Origin: CAWDNM01 sp964521195 | GTDB taxonomy: Bacteria > Actinomycetota > Coriobacteriia > Anaerosomatales > JAAXUF01 | Reading direction: 5' to 3' | NCBI GenBank assembly: GCA_964521195.1 | Contig: CAZFRE010000002.1 | Span: forward strand, 1 to 64,000 | Length of the DNA stretch: 64,000 nt | Shown here: positions 33,479 to 42,595 of the stretch, piece by piece | Layout of the letters: each line of letters begins with the position of its first letter | Numbering within the stretch: the first letter of the stretch is position 1 | Notes under the pieces: generated by a model | Told to the model about the DNA's origin: nothing | Seen by the model: only the letters and a program-made list of their open reading frames with translations | The model's database searches: none | Program-made: the position numbers and the translations under genes

Positions 33479-34297
33479 CTATCGGCCAAGCACCGCTCGG
33501 GCGAGTGACTCGTAGTCCGGCGCGGCTGACGGCGCGCCGCCCCTGTCGAGCCCCGCGTCCCGCCATGTATCGACCACCATCCACCCAGCCGGCTCGAAGA
33601 ACTCGGCCAGGTAGCGCGCGTAGCCCTCAGCGTCGAGTTCGACGCTCCCGTCGACCCGCTTGTAGTTCCCGCTGTGGACGCATTCCAGCTGCTGCTCGCC
33701 TTCACGCCACCCGGGCACCAGGGCGTCGACATCGGCGCCGCTGGCGGTGCGCAGGGGTGTCAGCAGCTCCACGCCCGCGTACGCGAGCACGCTCGTCTCG
33801 GCCTCGATCGACGCAGCGGTCTGCGAGAGCTTGATGCGACCGTCGTGTGTGTCGCGCTCACCGGTGATGACCGGCGCCCCACCGAGCGCCCACGCCAGCG
33901 GCACGCGCGCCAGGTGGACGTAGAGGTGGCAGGCGAGACAGGGCGAGCACACGCCGAACCGCGCCGCGATCTCAGCCGAGAACCTCCCATTGAGCGCGGC
34001 CCACAACTCGGGCGATCCGATGCGGATGGGGTCGAGCACCTCGCACTGGTCGGTGAGGATGTGGCGCAAGTGAGCGACGGCGTCGAGCGGCGCGTCCGTG
34101 TCGCCGTACTCGGTGCCGGTCGCCACACTCGTCGGCAGCACCGCCGAGAACCCCTCCTCGCGCACCGCCGCCACGATCGCCGCGATCGAATCGCGGCCGG
34201 CTATCGCGCCGACCGCCAGGCTTGGCAGTGCGCGCAGCATCTCGACGCGGTCCGGCCCCAGCGCGCCGGCGATCCGCTCCGCTGAGAGGTAGCTCAC
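33479..34297 (-). CDS. PP-loop-ATPase-like protein with CxxCxxC motif
   Basis: 272 residues, family not firmly recognised. The N-terminus AVGAIAGRDSIAAIVAAV (about 28-45) looks like a modified PP-loop (N-type ATP pyrophosphatase), with AGRDS where SGGxDS is usual. CSPCLACH at 117-124 (C117, C120, C123) could bind Zn or an Fe-S cluster. VITGERDTHDGRIKLSQT at about 142-160 resembles the later conserved segment of tRNA-thiolation or QueC-like enzymes. A role in nucleotide, tRNA or cofactor modification is a guess. GTG overlaps the stop of the GGDEF gene upstream (GTGA), so it is translationally coupled to it. Confidence 0.7.
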   Translation of the reverse strand: MSYLSAERIAGALGPDRVEMLRALPSLAVGAIAGRDSIAAIVAAVREEGFSAVLPTSVATGTEYGDTDAPLDAVAHLRHILTDQCEVLDPIRIGSPELWAALNGRFSAEIAARFGVCSPCLACHLYVHLARVPLAWALGGAPVITGERDTHDGRIKLSQTAASIEAETSVLAYAGVELLTPLRTASGADVDALVPGWREGEQQLECVHSGNYKRVDGSVELDAEGYARYLAEFFEPAGWMVVDTWRDAGLDRGGAPSAAPDYESLARAVLGR

Positions 34298-35316
34298 TTG
34301 TCGAGCCGCCCTTCCGGCACCGGCATCCCTTCGTAGTACACGAGCCACGGATGAGCCGGGTCCTTCTTCGCGGCGTACATGGCGACGTCGGTCTTGACCA
34401 GCAGCGACCGGGCGTCGTCGCGCGCCGCGTCGAACCGGGCGAGCCCAACACTCGCGGTGATCGCGGCATCGTAGCCGAGCGCGTGAATCGGCTCCTCGAC
34501 ACGCGCGATGAGCCTCTCGGCGATCGCGCCCAGCTCGTCCTCGCCCGAGAGGCGTGGCAGGATGATGACGAACTCGTCGCCGCCTATACGCGCGACGGTG
34601 TCTTGGGTTCTGACGGCATCGCGGAGGCGCTTGCCCACCTCGATGAGCACGGCATCGCCCACATCGTGACCGTAGCGGTCGTTGACCGGCTTGAACTCGT
34701 CCAGGTCGAGGTAGGCGAGCCCCAGATTGTCGCCGAAGCGGACGGAATCCGCGATCGCGCGTGCGAGGAGATCGTCGAAGTACGCGCGGTTCGCGAGCCC
34801 GGTCAGCGCATCGTGGTACGCGAGGTGTTCGAGCGTGCGCTTCGACTCGATCCACTCGCTCACATCTCGGATGACCGCGATCAGCACCGGGCCCAGTGCC
34901 GTGTCGACACGGCGTGAATTGACCTCGGTACTCACCGTGGAGCCGTCGCCGCGCCTCGAAGCGCTGTCGAACGTGAGGCGGCCCTCACGCAGAATCGTCT
35001 CGATGCGGCGCGGTGCTCCGGCGATCTGATCTGGCGCCACCCAGCCGTACGGGGGCAGCGCCATGATCTGCTCGGTGGTCAGGCCGAGCAGCTCGCTTGC
35101 GCCTTGGTTCGCCCAGATGACCGAGCCGTCCGGGCGGTGGGCGATGATGGCGTCGATCGCCGAGTCCACGAGCGAGCAGAAGAATGTCGCCTGTTCCGTC
35201 GCCGACAGGCGCCCGGCGATGTCCGGAGCCAAGCGAAGGGGGTGATCGTCGACCTTCGCTGCGAGCGGAAGATCGTCTTCGCGGTGCCGCGCGTGGGTGT
35301 CGCCCGGTTCGCTCAT
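34294..35316 (-). CDS. PAS-GGDEF diguanylate cyclase, copy 1
   Basis: Cytosolic c-di-GMP synthase of 340 residues: one PAS domain (about 45-160; AIDAIIAHRPDGSVIWANQG) and a GGDEF domain (about 165-325) with DALTGLANRAYFDDLL, YLDLDEFKPVNDRYGHDVGD and an active site ARIGGDEFVIILPR. Third and last of three consecutive paralogues on this strand, 11 nt after the stop of the middle copy. Its own stop overlaps the start of the PP-loop-like gene. Weak ribosome site before the ATG at 35316. Confidence 0.9.
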   Translation of the reverse strand: MSEPGDTHARHREDDLPLAAKVDDHPLRLAPDIAGRLSATEQATFFCSLVDSAIDAIIAHRPDGSVIWANQGASELLGLTTEQIMALPPYGWVAPDQIAGAPRRIETILREGRLTFDSASRRGDGSTVSTEVNSRRVDTALGPVLIAVIRDVSEWIESKRTLEHLAYHDALTGLANRAYFDDLLARAIADSVRFGDNLGLAYLDLDEFKPVNDRYGHDVGDAVLIEVGKRLRDAVRTQDTVARIGGDEFVIILPRLSGEDELGAIAERLIARVEEPIHALGYDAAITASVGLARFDAARDDARSLLVKTDVAMYAAKKDPAHPWLVYYEGMPVPEGRLDK

Positions 35317-35327
35317 GGGTGGACCGC

Positions 35328-36257
35328 CTAACCGCGTCGACGCAGAATCGCTCTCCGAGACGTCGGGCTCATACGCTTCGCATCATACATCTCGATGTCT
35401 GCCCGCATCAGCAGGGAGCGGGCATCATCGTCCGGGCGGAACACCGCCAGGCCGACGCTGGCGGTGATGTTGAAGCGCAGGGAGCCCACGACGACCGGCT
35501 CCTCGATGCGCGACAGGAGCTTGTCGGCGAGAACCTTCAGGTCCTCGCGACATCCGAGCCGGGGGAAGACCGCCGCGAACTCGTCGCCGCCCAAGCGAGC
35601 GACCGTGTCTTCCGCGCGGATGGAGCCCTCGAGGCGTTGAGCGATGGCGATGAGCACTTGGTCGCCCACGTGGTGACCGTGCGCGTCGTTGATGTCCTTG
35701 AAGTCGTCGAGGTCGAGATATGCGATTCCGAGCAGCTCCTCGTGGCGTCGCGCCGCAGCCATGCCGAGTTCGAGCCTGTCGTCGAAGAGGGCGCGGTTCG
35801 CGAGACCCGTGAGCGGATCGTGGAATGCCAGGTTCTCCAGCAGCTCACGCGCCCTGACCTGCTCGGTGACGTCGCGGCTCACTGCGACGATGTAGGGGCC
35901 GCCCGGCGCCTCGACCCAGCGCGTGCACACCTCGCGCGACACGGTGCGTCCGTCTCGGAGCGGGATTCGGGACGTGAACGTCAGCACACCCTTCTCGCGG
36001 ATCTCCGCGAGTCGAACCGCACGCTGCTCGTCCGTCGCAGGCTGCGACCAGCCCCACGGGGGAAGCTGCTCGAATTCCTCGGGAGTGAGCCCGGCCTGCT
36101 CGGCGGCGGCACGGTTGAAACGCACGAGGGTGCCGTCGGGCCGGTGGATGAGGATGCTGTCGCCGGCGGCGTCGAGGGCGAGCGAAACCAGACTCAGCTG
36201 ATCTTCAACTTCGCCACAGTCGTCCCACGTACCGGAGTTGTCGTGGAATCCCGGCAT
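35328..36257 (-). CDS. PAS-GGDEF diguanylate cyclase, copy 2
   Basis: 309 residues, same architecture as its neighbours: PAS (about 20-135; AGDSILIHRPDGTLVRFNRA, PPWGWSQ) then GGDEF with DPLTGLANRALFDDRL and VARLGGDEFAAVFPR. The PAS segment matches copy 1 in the motif HRPDG and the P-Y/W-G-W turn, which supports tandem duplication. Start ATG at 36257 chosen because upstream in-frame codons read as non-coding; a GAGAGA lies just before it. 109 nt separate it from copy 3. Confidence 0.87.
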   Translation of the reverse strand: MPGFHDNSGTWDDCGEVEDQLSLVSLALDAAGDSILIHRPDGTLVRFNRAAAEQAGLTPEEFEQLPPWGWSQPATDEQRAVRLAEIREKGVLTFTSRIPLRDGRTVSREVCTRWVEAPGGPYIVAVSRDVTEQVRARELLENLAFHDPLTGLANRALFDDRLELGMAAARRHEELLGIAYLDLDDFKDINDAHGHHVGDQVLIAIAQRLEGSIRAEDTVARLGGDEFAAVFPRLGCREDLKVLADKLLSRIEEPVVVGSLRFNITASVGLAVFRPDDDARSLLMRADIEMYDAKRMSPTSRRAILRRRG

Positions 36258-36366
36258 TACCAGGTCTCTCGTGCGGTGCTGAATCGGCGCCCCAGCCGAT
36301 CTCGCCACGTTACGTATCGTCTTCTGGGGCCCTGAACTTGAGGGACCGCGCTTCGGACTTACGCTT

Positions 36367-37353
36367 CTAGCTGCGCGAATCGGGCGGGAGGGAGATGTCG
36401 TCCCCGATGTTGAACTGTTCCCATCCCGGGACCGCCTGTACCCGCGCGCGGTACATCGCGTGGTCCGCTCGGCTGATGAGTTCGTCGGGTGCCTCACCAC
36501 TCTCGTAGATGGACAGCCCGATCGTCGCGGACAGGTCCACGGCGCGACCATCGAGTTCGATCGGCGAGTCGAAGCACTCGTGGATCTTGCGTCCGAGACT
36601 CACGAGTTCGTCTGGCGAGTGAAGCCGGGGAAACAGGACGAGGAACTCATCGCCGCCCACGCGGGCGACCGTATCGTACTCGCGTACGCAGTTCACAAGC
36701 CGCGTACCGACCGTGCGAAGTACTCGATCTCCCGCCGCATGACCGAAGGTGTCGTTGACCGGCTTGAACGAGTCCAGGTCCAGGTAGACGATTCCGACGA
36801 TGTCCCCAAAGCGGTCAGCGCTCGACATCGCCATGCGCAGCTGCTCGTCGAGCAACACGCGGTTGGCGAGTCCCGTGAGCGTGTCGTGGAAGGCGAGGTG
36901 CTTGATCATCTCCCTCGTGGCGACGCGCTCGGTCACGTCCTGTATGACCGACACCACGACCGTGCCGTAGTCAGGGAGATCCACAAGGCGCGCGTGCACT
37001 TCGGTGGTGATCACGGCCCCGCTCGCGGTCAAGCCGCGCGACTCGAAGTCGATGGACCTGCGCTCGCGCAAGACCGCAACGCGCTCGTCCACCGACGTCG
37101 CGATTTCTCTCGGCACCCATCCGTACCTGCCCAGCTGCCCGAACTCCCGCTGGTCGAATCCGTAGATGACCGCAGCAGCGGGGTTGAAGTAGAGGATGTC
37201 GCCCTCGATGGTGTGTACGAGAATGCCGTCGGCGAGCCCGTCGAGGACCGCGGACTTGAGGTCCAGCTCTTCTGTGCACACCTGAAGCAAGGCCGCCGTG
37301 GAAAGCGAGCGGTCTGCGTTCACTCGTGCCTCGAACTTCTTCAGCGATGTCAT
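36367..37353 (-). CDS. PAS-GGDEF diguanylate cyclase, copy 3
   Basis: 328 residues. An N-terminal helical part (about 1-35), a PAS domain (about 38-150; LADGILVHTIEGDILYFNPA, GRYGWVPREI) and GGDEF (about 155-315) with DTLTGLANRVLLDEQL, YLDLDSFKPVNDTFGHAAGD and ARVGGDEFLVLFPR. First gene of the three-paralogue series in transcription order. ATG at 37353, with only a weak AGGTTCAC ribosome site. Divergent from serS across a 233-nt gap. Confidence 0.88.
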   Translation of the reverse strand: MTSLKKFEARVNADRSLSTAALLQVCTEELDLKSAVLDGLADGILVHTIEGDILYFNPAAAVIYGFDQREFGQLGRYGWVPREIATSVDERVAVLRERRSIDFESRGLTASGAVITTEVHARLVDLPDYGTVVVSVIQDVTERVATREMIKHLAFHDTLTGLANRVLLDEQLRMAMSSADRFGDIVGIVYLDLDSFKPVNDTFGHAAGDRVLRTVGTRLVNCVREYDTVARVGGDEFLVLFPRLHSPDELVSLGRKIHECFDSPIELDGRAVDLSATIGLSIYESGEAPDELISRADHAMYRARVQAVPGWEQFNIGDDISLPPDSRS

Positions 37354-37528
37354 GTGAACCTGCGCATGCTGCCGTTCCGATCTCAGTCGCCGCGCGCGTG
37401 TCTGCCGAGGCGCAGCAGTACAGACGGAGCCCATTCAACAAGATATCGGCACTAATCTCCCTTAACATAAGCACCTCACGTGCCTGCCTGCGTCGTGAGG
37501 CGATCGCCGGCCTCGTCACGGGCTTCGC

Positions 37529-37534
37529 TATACT
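37529..37534 (+). promoter_or_regulatory. GCTATACT-type -10 box for serS
   Basis: GCTATACT at 37527-37534, ending 52 nt before the serS ATG. No -35 match. The rest of the 233-nt gap shows no T-box or other riboswitch. Confidence 0.45.
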
Positions 37535-37586
37535 CGACGGGTGCCCCGTTCGGCCGCCCACGTCAGTCCGCGCTGCAGGAGGTCCC

Positions 37587-38864
37587 ATGCTTGACGCCCG
37601 CTTCGTCCGCGAGAATGTCGACACCGTCCGTGCCGCCATGTCGAGTCGCGGCGCATCGTGGGACATCGACGCGTTTGTGCGTCTCGACGAGGAACGCCGC
37701 CGTCTCATCGGCGAGGTCGAGGCGCTGCAGGCCGAACGCAACGACGCATCCAAGGCGATCGGTGGCCTGATGCAGGCCGGCAAGCGCGACGAGGCCGAGA
37801 GGGCCAAGGAGGACGTCCGCGCCATCAACGAGCGCATCACGGTGCTCGAGGCCCACCTCGACGCGGTCGACGGCGACGTGCGACAGCTGCTGCTCACCGT
37901 CCCCAACCTGCCGGACGCGAGCGCGCCGATCGGCGCGGACGAGTCTGAGAACGTCGAGGTGCGACGCTGGGGCACGCCCCGCGAGTTCGACTTCGAGCCG
38001 CTGGCGCACTGGGACCTTGGGCCGGCGCTGGGCATCATCGACTTCGAGCGCGCGGTCAAGCTCGCGAAGTCGCGCTTCGTGTTGCTCGGCGGGTGGGGGG
38101 CGAAACTGGAGCGCGCGCTCATCAACTTCATGCTCGACACGCACGCCGAGGCAGGCTACAAGGAGTGGTGGACGCCGGTGCTCGCCAACGCCGAGACGCT
38201 CACCGGTACCGGCCAGCTGCCCAAGTTCGAAGACGACCTCTTCAAGACCGGCGAGGGCCTCTACCTCATCCCGACCGCCGAGGTCATGCTCACCAACATC
38301 CACCGCGATGAGGTTCTCGAGGCGTCTGAGTTGCCGCTGCGCTACACGTCGTTCACCCCGTGCTTCCGCGAGGAGGCGGGCAGTGCCGGCCGAGACACCC
38401 GCGGGATGATCCGCGTGCACCAGTTCGACAAGGTCGAGATGGTGAAGTTCACCAGGCCCGAGGCGAGCTTCGACGAGCTCGAGAGCATGACCGAGCAAGC
38501 GGGCCGCATCCTCGAGCTGCTGGGTTTGCCGTACCGCGTCATCGTGCTGTGCACGGGCGACATGGGCTTCGGCGCCGCCAAGACGTACGACCTCGAGGTC
38601 TGGCTGCCCAGCTACAACGGTTACAAGGAGATCTCGAGCTGCAGCAACTGCGTCGACTTCCAGGCGCGGCGTGCGAGCATCAAGTACCGGTCGCCGGGCG
38701 AGTTCAAGGGCTCGCGCCTCGTGCACACGCTCAATGGCTCCGGTCTCGCCGTGGGGCGCACGCTTGCTGCGGTCATCGAGAACTACCAGCGTGCGGACGG
38801 CAGCATCGAGATTCCGGAGGTGCTCCGGCCATATCTGGGCCAAGCGACCGAGATCCGCGCGTAG
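37587..38864 (+). CDS. serS: Seryl-tRNA synthetase
   Basis: Class II aminoacyl-tRNA synthetase charging tRNA-Ser, of which two genes are in this window. 425 residues: an N-terminal coiled-coil arm (about 30-105) that reads the long variable arm, then the catalytic core with motif 2 CFREEAGSAGRDTRGMIRVH and motif 3 NGSGLAVGRTLAAVIENYQ. Full length, no insert. ATG at 37587 has a perfect CAGGAGG 6 nt upstream. In-frame extension to 37326 is excluded by this site. Confidence 0.97.
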   Translation: MLDARFVRENVDTVRAAMSSRGASWDIDAFVRLDEERRRLIGEVEALQAERNDASKAIGGLMQAGKRDEAERAKEDVRAINERITVLEAHLDAVDGDVRQLLLTVPNLPDASAPIGADESENVEVRRWGTPREFDFEPLAHWDLGPALGIIDFERAVKLAKSRFVLLGGWGAKLERALINFMLDTHAEAGYKEWWTPVLANAETLTGTGQLPKFEDDLFKTGEGLYLIPTAEVMLTNIHRDEVLEASELPLRYTSFTPCFREEAGSAGRDTRGMIRVHQFDKVEMVKFTRPEASFDELESMTEQAGRILELLGLPYRVIVLCTGDMGFGAAKTYDLEVWLPSYNGYKEISSCSNCVDFQARRASIKYRSPGEFKGSRLVHTLNGSGLAVGRTLAAVIENYQRADGSIEIPEVLRPYLGQATEIRA

Positions 38865-38874
38865 GCGCTCGCCC

Positions 38875-39240
38875 TCAGCCGCGCGCGAGCGTGGCCATTG
38901 CCGCCGTCTGCCCCCTGAACGTGATGGGGCGGATGTCGACGTGCAGCGTCATGGGTGCGCCGTTCAGGCCGCGGATCTTCACCGGCAGGTTCGAGAAGGC
39001 CACGCCGTCGCGCATCACGTAGCCGCGCCGGGAGTCGTTGACCTCGGCGAGGTCGGCGAAGATGAACTCCTGGACGGGCATGCCCACGAGGTCCGTTGAA
39101 CCGGAGCCGCCGAGCGCGCGCCGGGCGGCTTCGTTCGCGTATAGGACGCAGGTGTCGTCGTACACGAGTATCGGGTCCGGCAGCGCATCGAGCGCTGCCT
39201 CGTGGACGGAGTGTGCGTCGTCCGACTGGGGCGTGGTCAT
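38875..39240 (-). CDS. Stand-alone PAS domain protein, 121 aa
   Basis: 121 residues, all one PAS domain: LDALPDPILVYDDTCVLYANEAARRALGG (helix and strands A-B), GMPVQEFIF, and VDIRPITFRGQTAAMATLARG as the last strands. No haem or flavin signature is evident. Like the five-PAS protein it has no output module and may deliver a signal by protein contact. Ends 11 nt from the convergent serS stop. 61 nt downstream of the amidohydrolase gene stop on the same strand, so possibly co-transcribed with it. Confidence 0.82.
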   Translation of the reverse strand: MTTPQSDDAHSVHEAALDALPDPILVYDDTCVLYANEAARRALGGSGSTDLVGMPVQEFIFADLAEVNDSRRGYVMRDGVAFSNLPVKIRGLNGAPMTLHVDIRPITFRGQTAAMATLARG

Positions 39241-39301
39241 AGGGCCGTGGCCTCCGGTCCATCGGCGGTCATCGCTCCAGGACTCAGCACGGTTCGTGCC
39301 G

Positions 39302-40102
39302 TCAGTGGCCGCCGATCCCGAGCAGGCGCTGCGCGTTGCCGCCGAGCACCGCCTCGATGACCCCCTCGCGCAGCGGCAGGGTGTGTAGCCAGGCGATCTC
39401 CGCTCGTGCGTTGGTCCACGGGCCGTCGCTGCCGAAGAGCACCCGCTCCGCGCCGTGCGCGTGCACGATCTCGACGAAGTCGGCGTCGGGCAGATGCCCG
39501 AGCGTGTACGCCGTGTCCAGGTAGACGTCGCGGCCGACGAGCAGCTCGGCGACGTGGTTCCAGACGCGGTAGCCGCCGAGATGGGCCAACACCACGCGAA
39601 GGCCCGGGAAGCCCTCGAGCACGTTGACGAACGACTCGGGCGTGCCGTGGACGGTGGGGTGGACCTCGTCGGCGCCGGCGTGGAACAGGATGATCATGTC
39701 GTGGGCAAGGGCGGCCTCGTAGATCTGGGCGAGCCGGTCCTCATCGGGCGCGAAGCTCTGGTGCTCGGGATGCAGCTTGAACCCGCGAAGGCCGAGCGAC
39801 GCCATGCGGGCGATCTCCTCGGCGGGGGACTGGTAGTCGGGGTGCATCGAGCCGAATGGGACGATGCGCGGCTCGCCGAGCGACGCGACCCAGTTGTTGA
39901 TGCTTTCAACCTGACTCGGCTTGGTCGAGACCGGCTGGATGACCGACGCGTCGACGCCGCAGCGATCCATCTCGGCGACCAGGCCGGCGACCGTGCCGTC
40001 GTAGTAGGGCGTCAGCATGCCCTCCGTCTGCAGTCCCGCAACCGCTTTGGACGCGACGGGGTCGGGCCAGACATGTGTGTGGAAATCGATGATTCGCGAC
40101 AA
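39302..40102 (-). CDS. Amidohydrolase-2-type TIM-barrel hydrolase/decarboxylase
   Basis: 266-residue metal-dependent hydrolase of the amidohydrolase superfamily (ACMSD-like group), cytosolic. Metal and active-site segments: DFHTHVWPD at the start (HxH), GFKLHPEHQSF (about 105-115), VLAHLGGYRVW and VLFGSDGPWTNA (catalytic Asp). Full length for the family. The substrate cannot be assigned; relatives decarboxylate or hydrolyse cyclic or aromatic acids. No pathway partner is adjacent. Confidence 0.85.
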   Translation of the reverse strand: MSRIIDFHTHVWPDPVASKAVAGLQTEGMLTPYYDGTVAGLVAEMDRCGVDASVIQPVSTKPSQVESINNWVASLGEPRIVPFGSMHPDYQSPAEEIARMASLGLRGFKLHPEHQSFAPDEDRLAQIYEAALAHDMIILFHAGADEVHPTVHGTPESFVNVLEGFPGLRVVLAHLGGYRVWNHVAELLVGRDVYLDTAYTLGHLPDADFVEIVHAHGAERVLFGSDGPWTNARAEIAWLHTLPLREGVIEAVLGGNAQRLLGIGGH

Positions 40103-40219
40103 GCGCGGGCCCCTCTCGGCAGGCGGTGTTGTTCCGAACGCTGATGACCATCATGCGCAATCGGGTGCGCGCCGACCAGTAGCAGGTACGACCGGGCGGA
40201 ATCGGGTCATACGGGCATC

Positions 40220-40225
40220 TATACT
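40220..40225 (+). promoter_or_regulatory. TATACT -10 box of the HD-GYP gene
   Basis: TCTATACT, ending 57 nt before the ATG at 40283. Same spacing class as the boxes at 28232, 37529 and 46377. Confidence 0.4.
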
Positions 40226-40282
40226 GATGGAAGCGACGAGCCGATGAAGTGGTAGGCCAGAATGCCAGGGGGGTCTTGGCTG

Positions 40283-42475
40283 ATGGACGGCTCAGGACAG
40301 GCGATCGGGCGCAGACGCTCCTTCGACACCACCGTGCCCAGGGTGTCTTGGGTGCTCGTGGGCGCGTGCATCGTCGCCTACCTGCTCGCAGAGGTGCTGC
40401 CCGTGTCCGAGGCGGTGCGCGCAGGGGTAACGGCCTCCCTTGTCGCAGCGAGCGCTGTGTGGGCGTGCGCATGCTCGGTGCTGACGATGAAGTCGACAGT
40501 CGGCAAGAACCGTCGCCTGTGGCGGGCCCTTTCCATCGCGCTCGGGAGCTTCTCGCTCGCCTTCGCGTTCAGGTTCTACTGGGTCATTCGCTTCGGCGTG
40601 CTTCCCGAAGTGGGGAGCTTCGAGGACTTCGCATTCATGTTCGGGATGCTCGCGATGGTGCCGGTGGTTCTGCTGATGACCGACTCGTTCGAGGTCAGCA
40701 GGCTCCGCAAGACGAGAAGCGTCGTCGACTTCCTCTCAGTGCTGACCGCCGCACTGACGCTCGTCTACATCACGATCGCGCTGCCCCTGGGTCTCTTCGA
40801 CCCGAACGGTGACTGGCGCGCCAACCTGCTATTCCTCGCGTTCCCGGTCATGGCGATCTCATACGTCGCGTTCCTGGCCGCCTTCAAGCGTGGCCGGTGG
40901 CATACGGATGAAGTGCTCCTGTTCCTCGCGATGCTCGTCAGCGCCATCGCGATCGTGATGAGCGTCTACGCCATCGCGATCGTGATGAGCGTCTACGCCA
41001 TCGCGCTCGTGCAGCTCGCGCCCGGCGATGTCGTGAACTCCGCAGCCGCGGGACTGCTCATGACGAGCTTTCTGCTCTTCGGGTTGGCGGCTCAGTACCG
41101 CAGGTCGAAGCAGCGACCCGCGAAACGCGATGTCGCGCCGGTCGCCGTGGGGATGCAGTGGCCGGGCGTGATGATGCAGGGACTTGCGATCGGTGCCGTA
41201 CCGCTGCTCGTCTTCTACGCGAGTGAGATCAGCAACGCGGTGAGCAGGGGCGTACTCGTTGTGGCGACTGCGGTGCTCGGCGCGCTCGTCGTCGCTCGCG
41301 GAGTGCTCGCGACCATCGAGAACCAGCGACTGAGTTCGCAGGCGCTGTCCGACCCGCTGACAGGGCTCTTCAACGACCGCTACTTCCGGGACCGGTTGCG
41401 GGTCGAGGCCGACCACGCGCTGGCCGATGCGCAGAGTCTCGCACTGTGTCTCATCGACTTCGACGGTTTCGATGACTTCAGCAGAGAGTACGGATTCGCT
41501 GTCGCCGACCGCCGCGTGAAATGGTTCGCAGACGTTCTCCTCGGCTGGGGAAGAGACGCGGATCTGATGTTCAGGGTGGGCGAGGACGATTTCGCGCGGA
41601 TCATGCCGCTGGCCGACGCGCAGACGGCGCGCGAGGAATGCCGGGAGCTCGCCGAGCTGGCGCTCGAGCCGCCGGACAGCCTGCGCTCCCGGCTGACGTT
41701 CTCCGCGGGCATCGCGGTCATGCCCGACCACACCACTGATGCGAGCGAGCTGGTGCGGCTCGCGCAGGGTGCGCTGTACTGGGCGAAGACGCGGGGACCC
41801 GGCACCATCGTCGTCTTCGACCCCACGGAGGTGGAGGCGCTCGACTCGCGGGAGCACATCCTGCGGCTGCGGGAGCAGACCCATACGCGGCTGGTCGAGT
41901 CGTTCGCAGCTGCCGTCGACGCCCGCGACCCCTACACCAAGTACCACTCCCTGAACGTCGCGAACCTGGCCCAACGGATCGCTCGCGGAATGGGGCTCGA
42001 TGACGAGCGGTGCGCGCTCATCGAGGCAGCCGCGCTGCTGCACGACGTGGGCAAGATCGGCGTGCCCGATGCGATTCTGCGCAAGTCCTCGCGGCTCGAT
42101 CCGGAGGAGTATGCGATCGTGAAGCAGCACCCCGACCTCGCCGTGCAGATCCTCGCGGCGAGCGCGCGACCCGAGATGCTCATGTGGATCCACCAGCATC
42201 ACGAGCGCCCTGACGGCACCGGCTACCCTGCCGGTCTCACCGCCGAACAGATCACGCTCGAAGCCCGGATCCTCTCGGTGTGCGACGCGTTCGACGCCAT
42301 CACCACCGAGCGCCCGTACCGCAGGGCCGCGGCGTTCGAGGACGCCTGCGAGGAGTTGCGGCGCAACGCGGGGACGCAGTTCGACGCTCAGATCGTCGAG
42401 CAGCTCTGCCGGCTCGTCTCCGAAGGCGGCTACGTCGCCGAGACGATGCTCGCTTCGGACGTGCCGGAGTACTGA
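40283..42475 (+). CDS. Membrane GGDEF(degenerate)-HD-GYP c-di-GMP phosphodiesterase
   Basis: 730 residues. About nine TM helices at 20-345, a GGDEF-like domain (about 355-510) and an HD-GYP domain (about 535-725). The GGDEF site has decayed to VGEDDF, so synthesis is unlikely; it may bind GTP as a regulator. HD-GYP is intact: LLHDVGKIG (H587-D588) and HQHHERPDGTGYP (637-649), so it should hydrolyse c-di-GMP. ATG at 40283 has GGGGGGT 8 nt upstream; ATG at 40262 is possible. A 27-bp tandem repeat duplicates nine residues in a TM helix (AIAIVMSVY twice). Confidence 0.9.
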   Translation: MDGSGQAIGRRRSFDTTVPRVSWVLVGACIVAYLLAEVLPVSEAVRAGVTASLVAASAVWACACSVLTMKSTVGKNRRLWRALSIALGSFSLAFAFRFYWVIRFGVLPEVGSFEDFAFMFGMLAMVPVVLLMTDSFEVSRLRKTRSVVDFLSVLTAALTLVYITIALPLGLFDPNGDWRANLLFLAFPVMAISYVAFLAAFKRGRWHTDEVLLFLAMLVSAIAIVMSVYAIAIVMSVYAIALVQLAPGDVVNSAAAGLLMTSFLLFGLAAQYRRSKQRPAKRDVAPVAVGMQWPGVMMQGLAIGAVPLLVFYASEISNAVSRGVLVVATAVLGALVVARGVLATIENQRLSSQALSDPLTGLFNDRYFRDRLRVEADHALADAQSLALCLIDFDGFDDFSREYGFAVADRRVKWFADVLLGWGRDADLMFRVGEDDFARIMPLADAQTAREECRELAELALEPPDSLRSRLTFSAGIAVMPDHTTDASELVRLAQGALYWAKTRGPGTIVVFDPTEVEALDSREHILRLREQTHTRLVESFAAAVDARDPYTKYHSLNVANLAQRIARGMGLDDERCALIEAAALLHDVGKIGVPDAILRKSSRLDPEEYAIVKQHPDLAVQILAASARPEMLMWIHQHHERPDGTGYPAGLTAEQITLEARILSVCDAFDAITTERPYRRAAAFEDACEELRRNAGTQFDAQIVEQLCRLVSEGGYVAETMLASDVPEY
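40943..40996 (+). repeat. 27-bp tandem duplication inside the HD-GYP gene
   Basis: Two exact 27-nt units (40943-40969, 40970-40996) and an 8-nt start of a third. In frame, so it adds AIVMSVYAI once more in a transmembrane helix. Identity at DNA level suggests recent slippage. Confidence 0.9.
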
Positions 42476-42595
42476 GGCGCGGTCAGTGTCCCGCCACTTC
42501 GCGAGGCCGAGCGGGGTACGTTTCGCCGGGTAGGGAACAACTACTCGAACACTCGCGTCGCCTTGCCCCCCGGTTCACCCTCGGAGGTTGAAACG

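Noticed and set aside
37354..37586. T-box riboswitch ahead of serS
   Set aside because: No T-box sequence, specifier loop or terminator/antiterminator pair could be seen.
40283..42475. Active diguanylate cyclase in the HD-GYP protein
   Set aside because: The GGDEF site reads VGEDDF and the metal and signature residues are degraded, so only phosphodiesterase activity is proposed.
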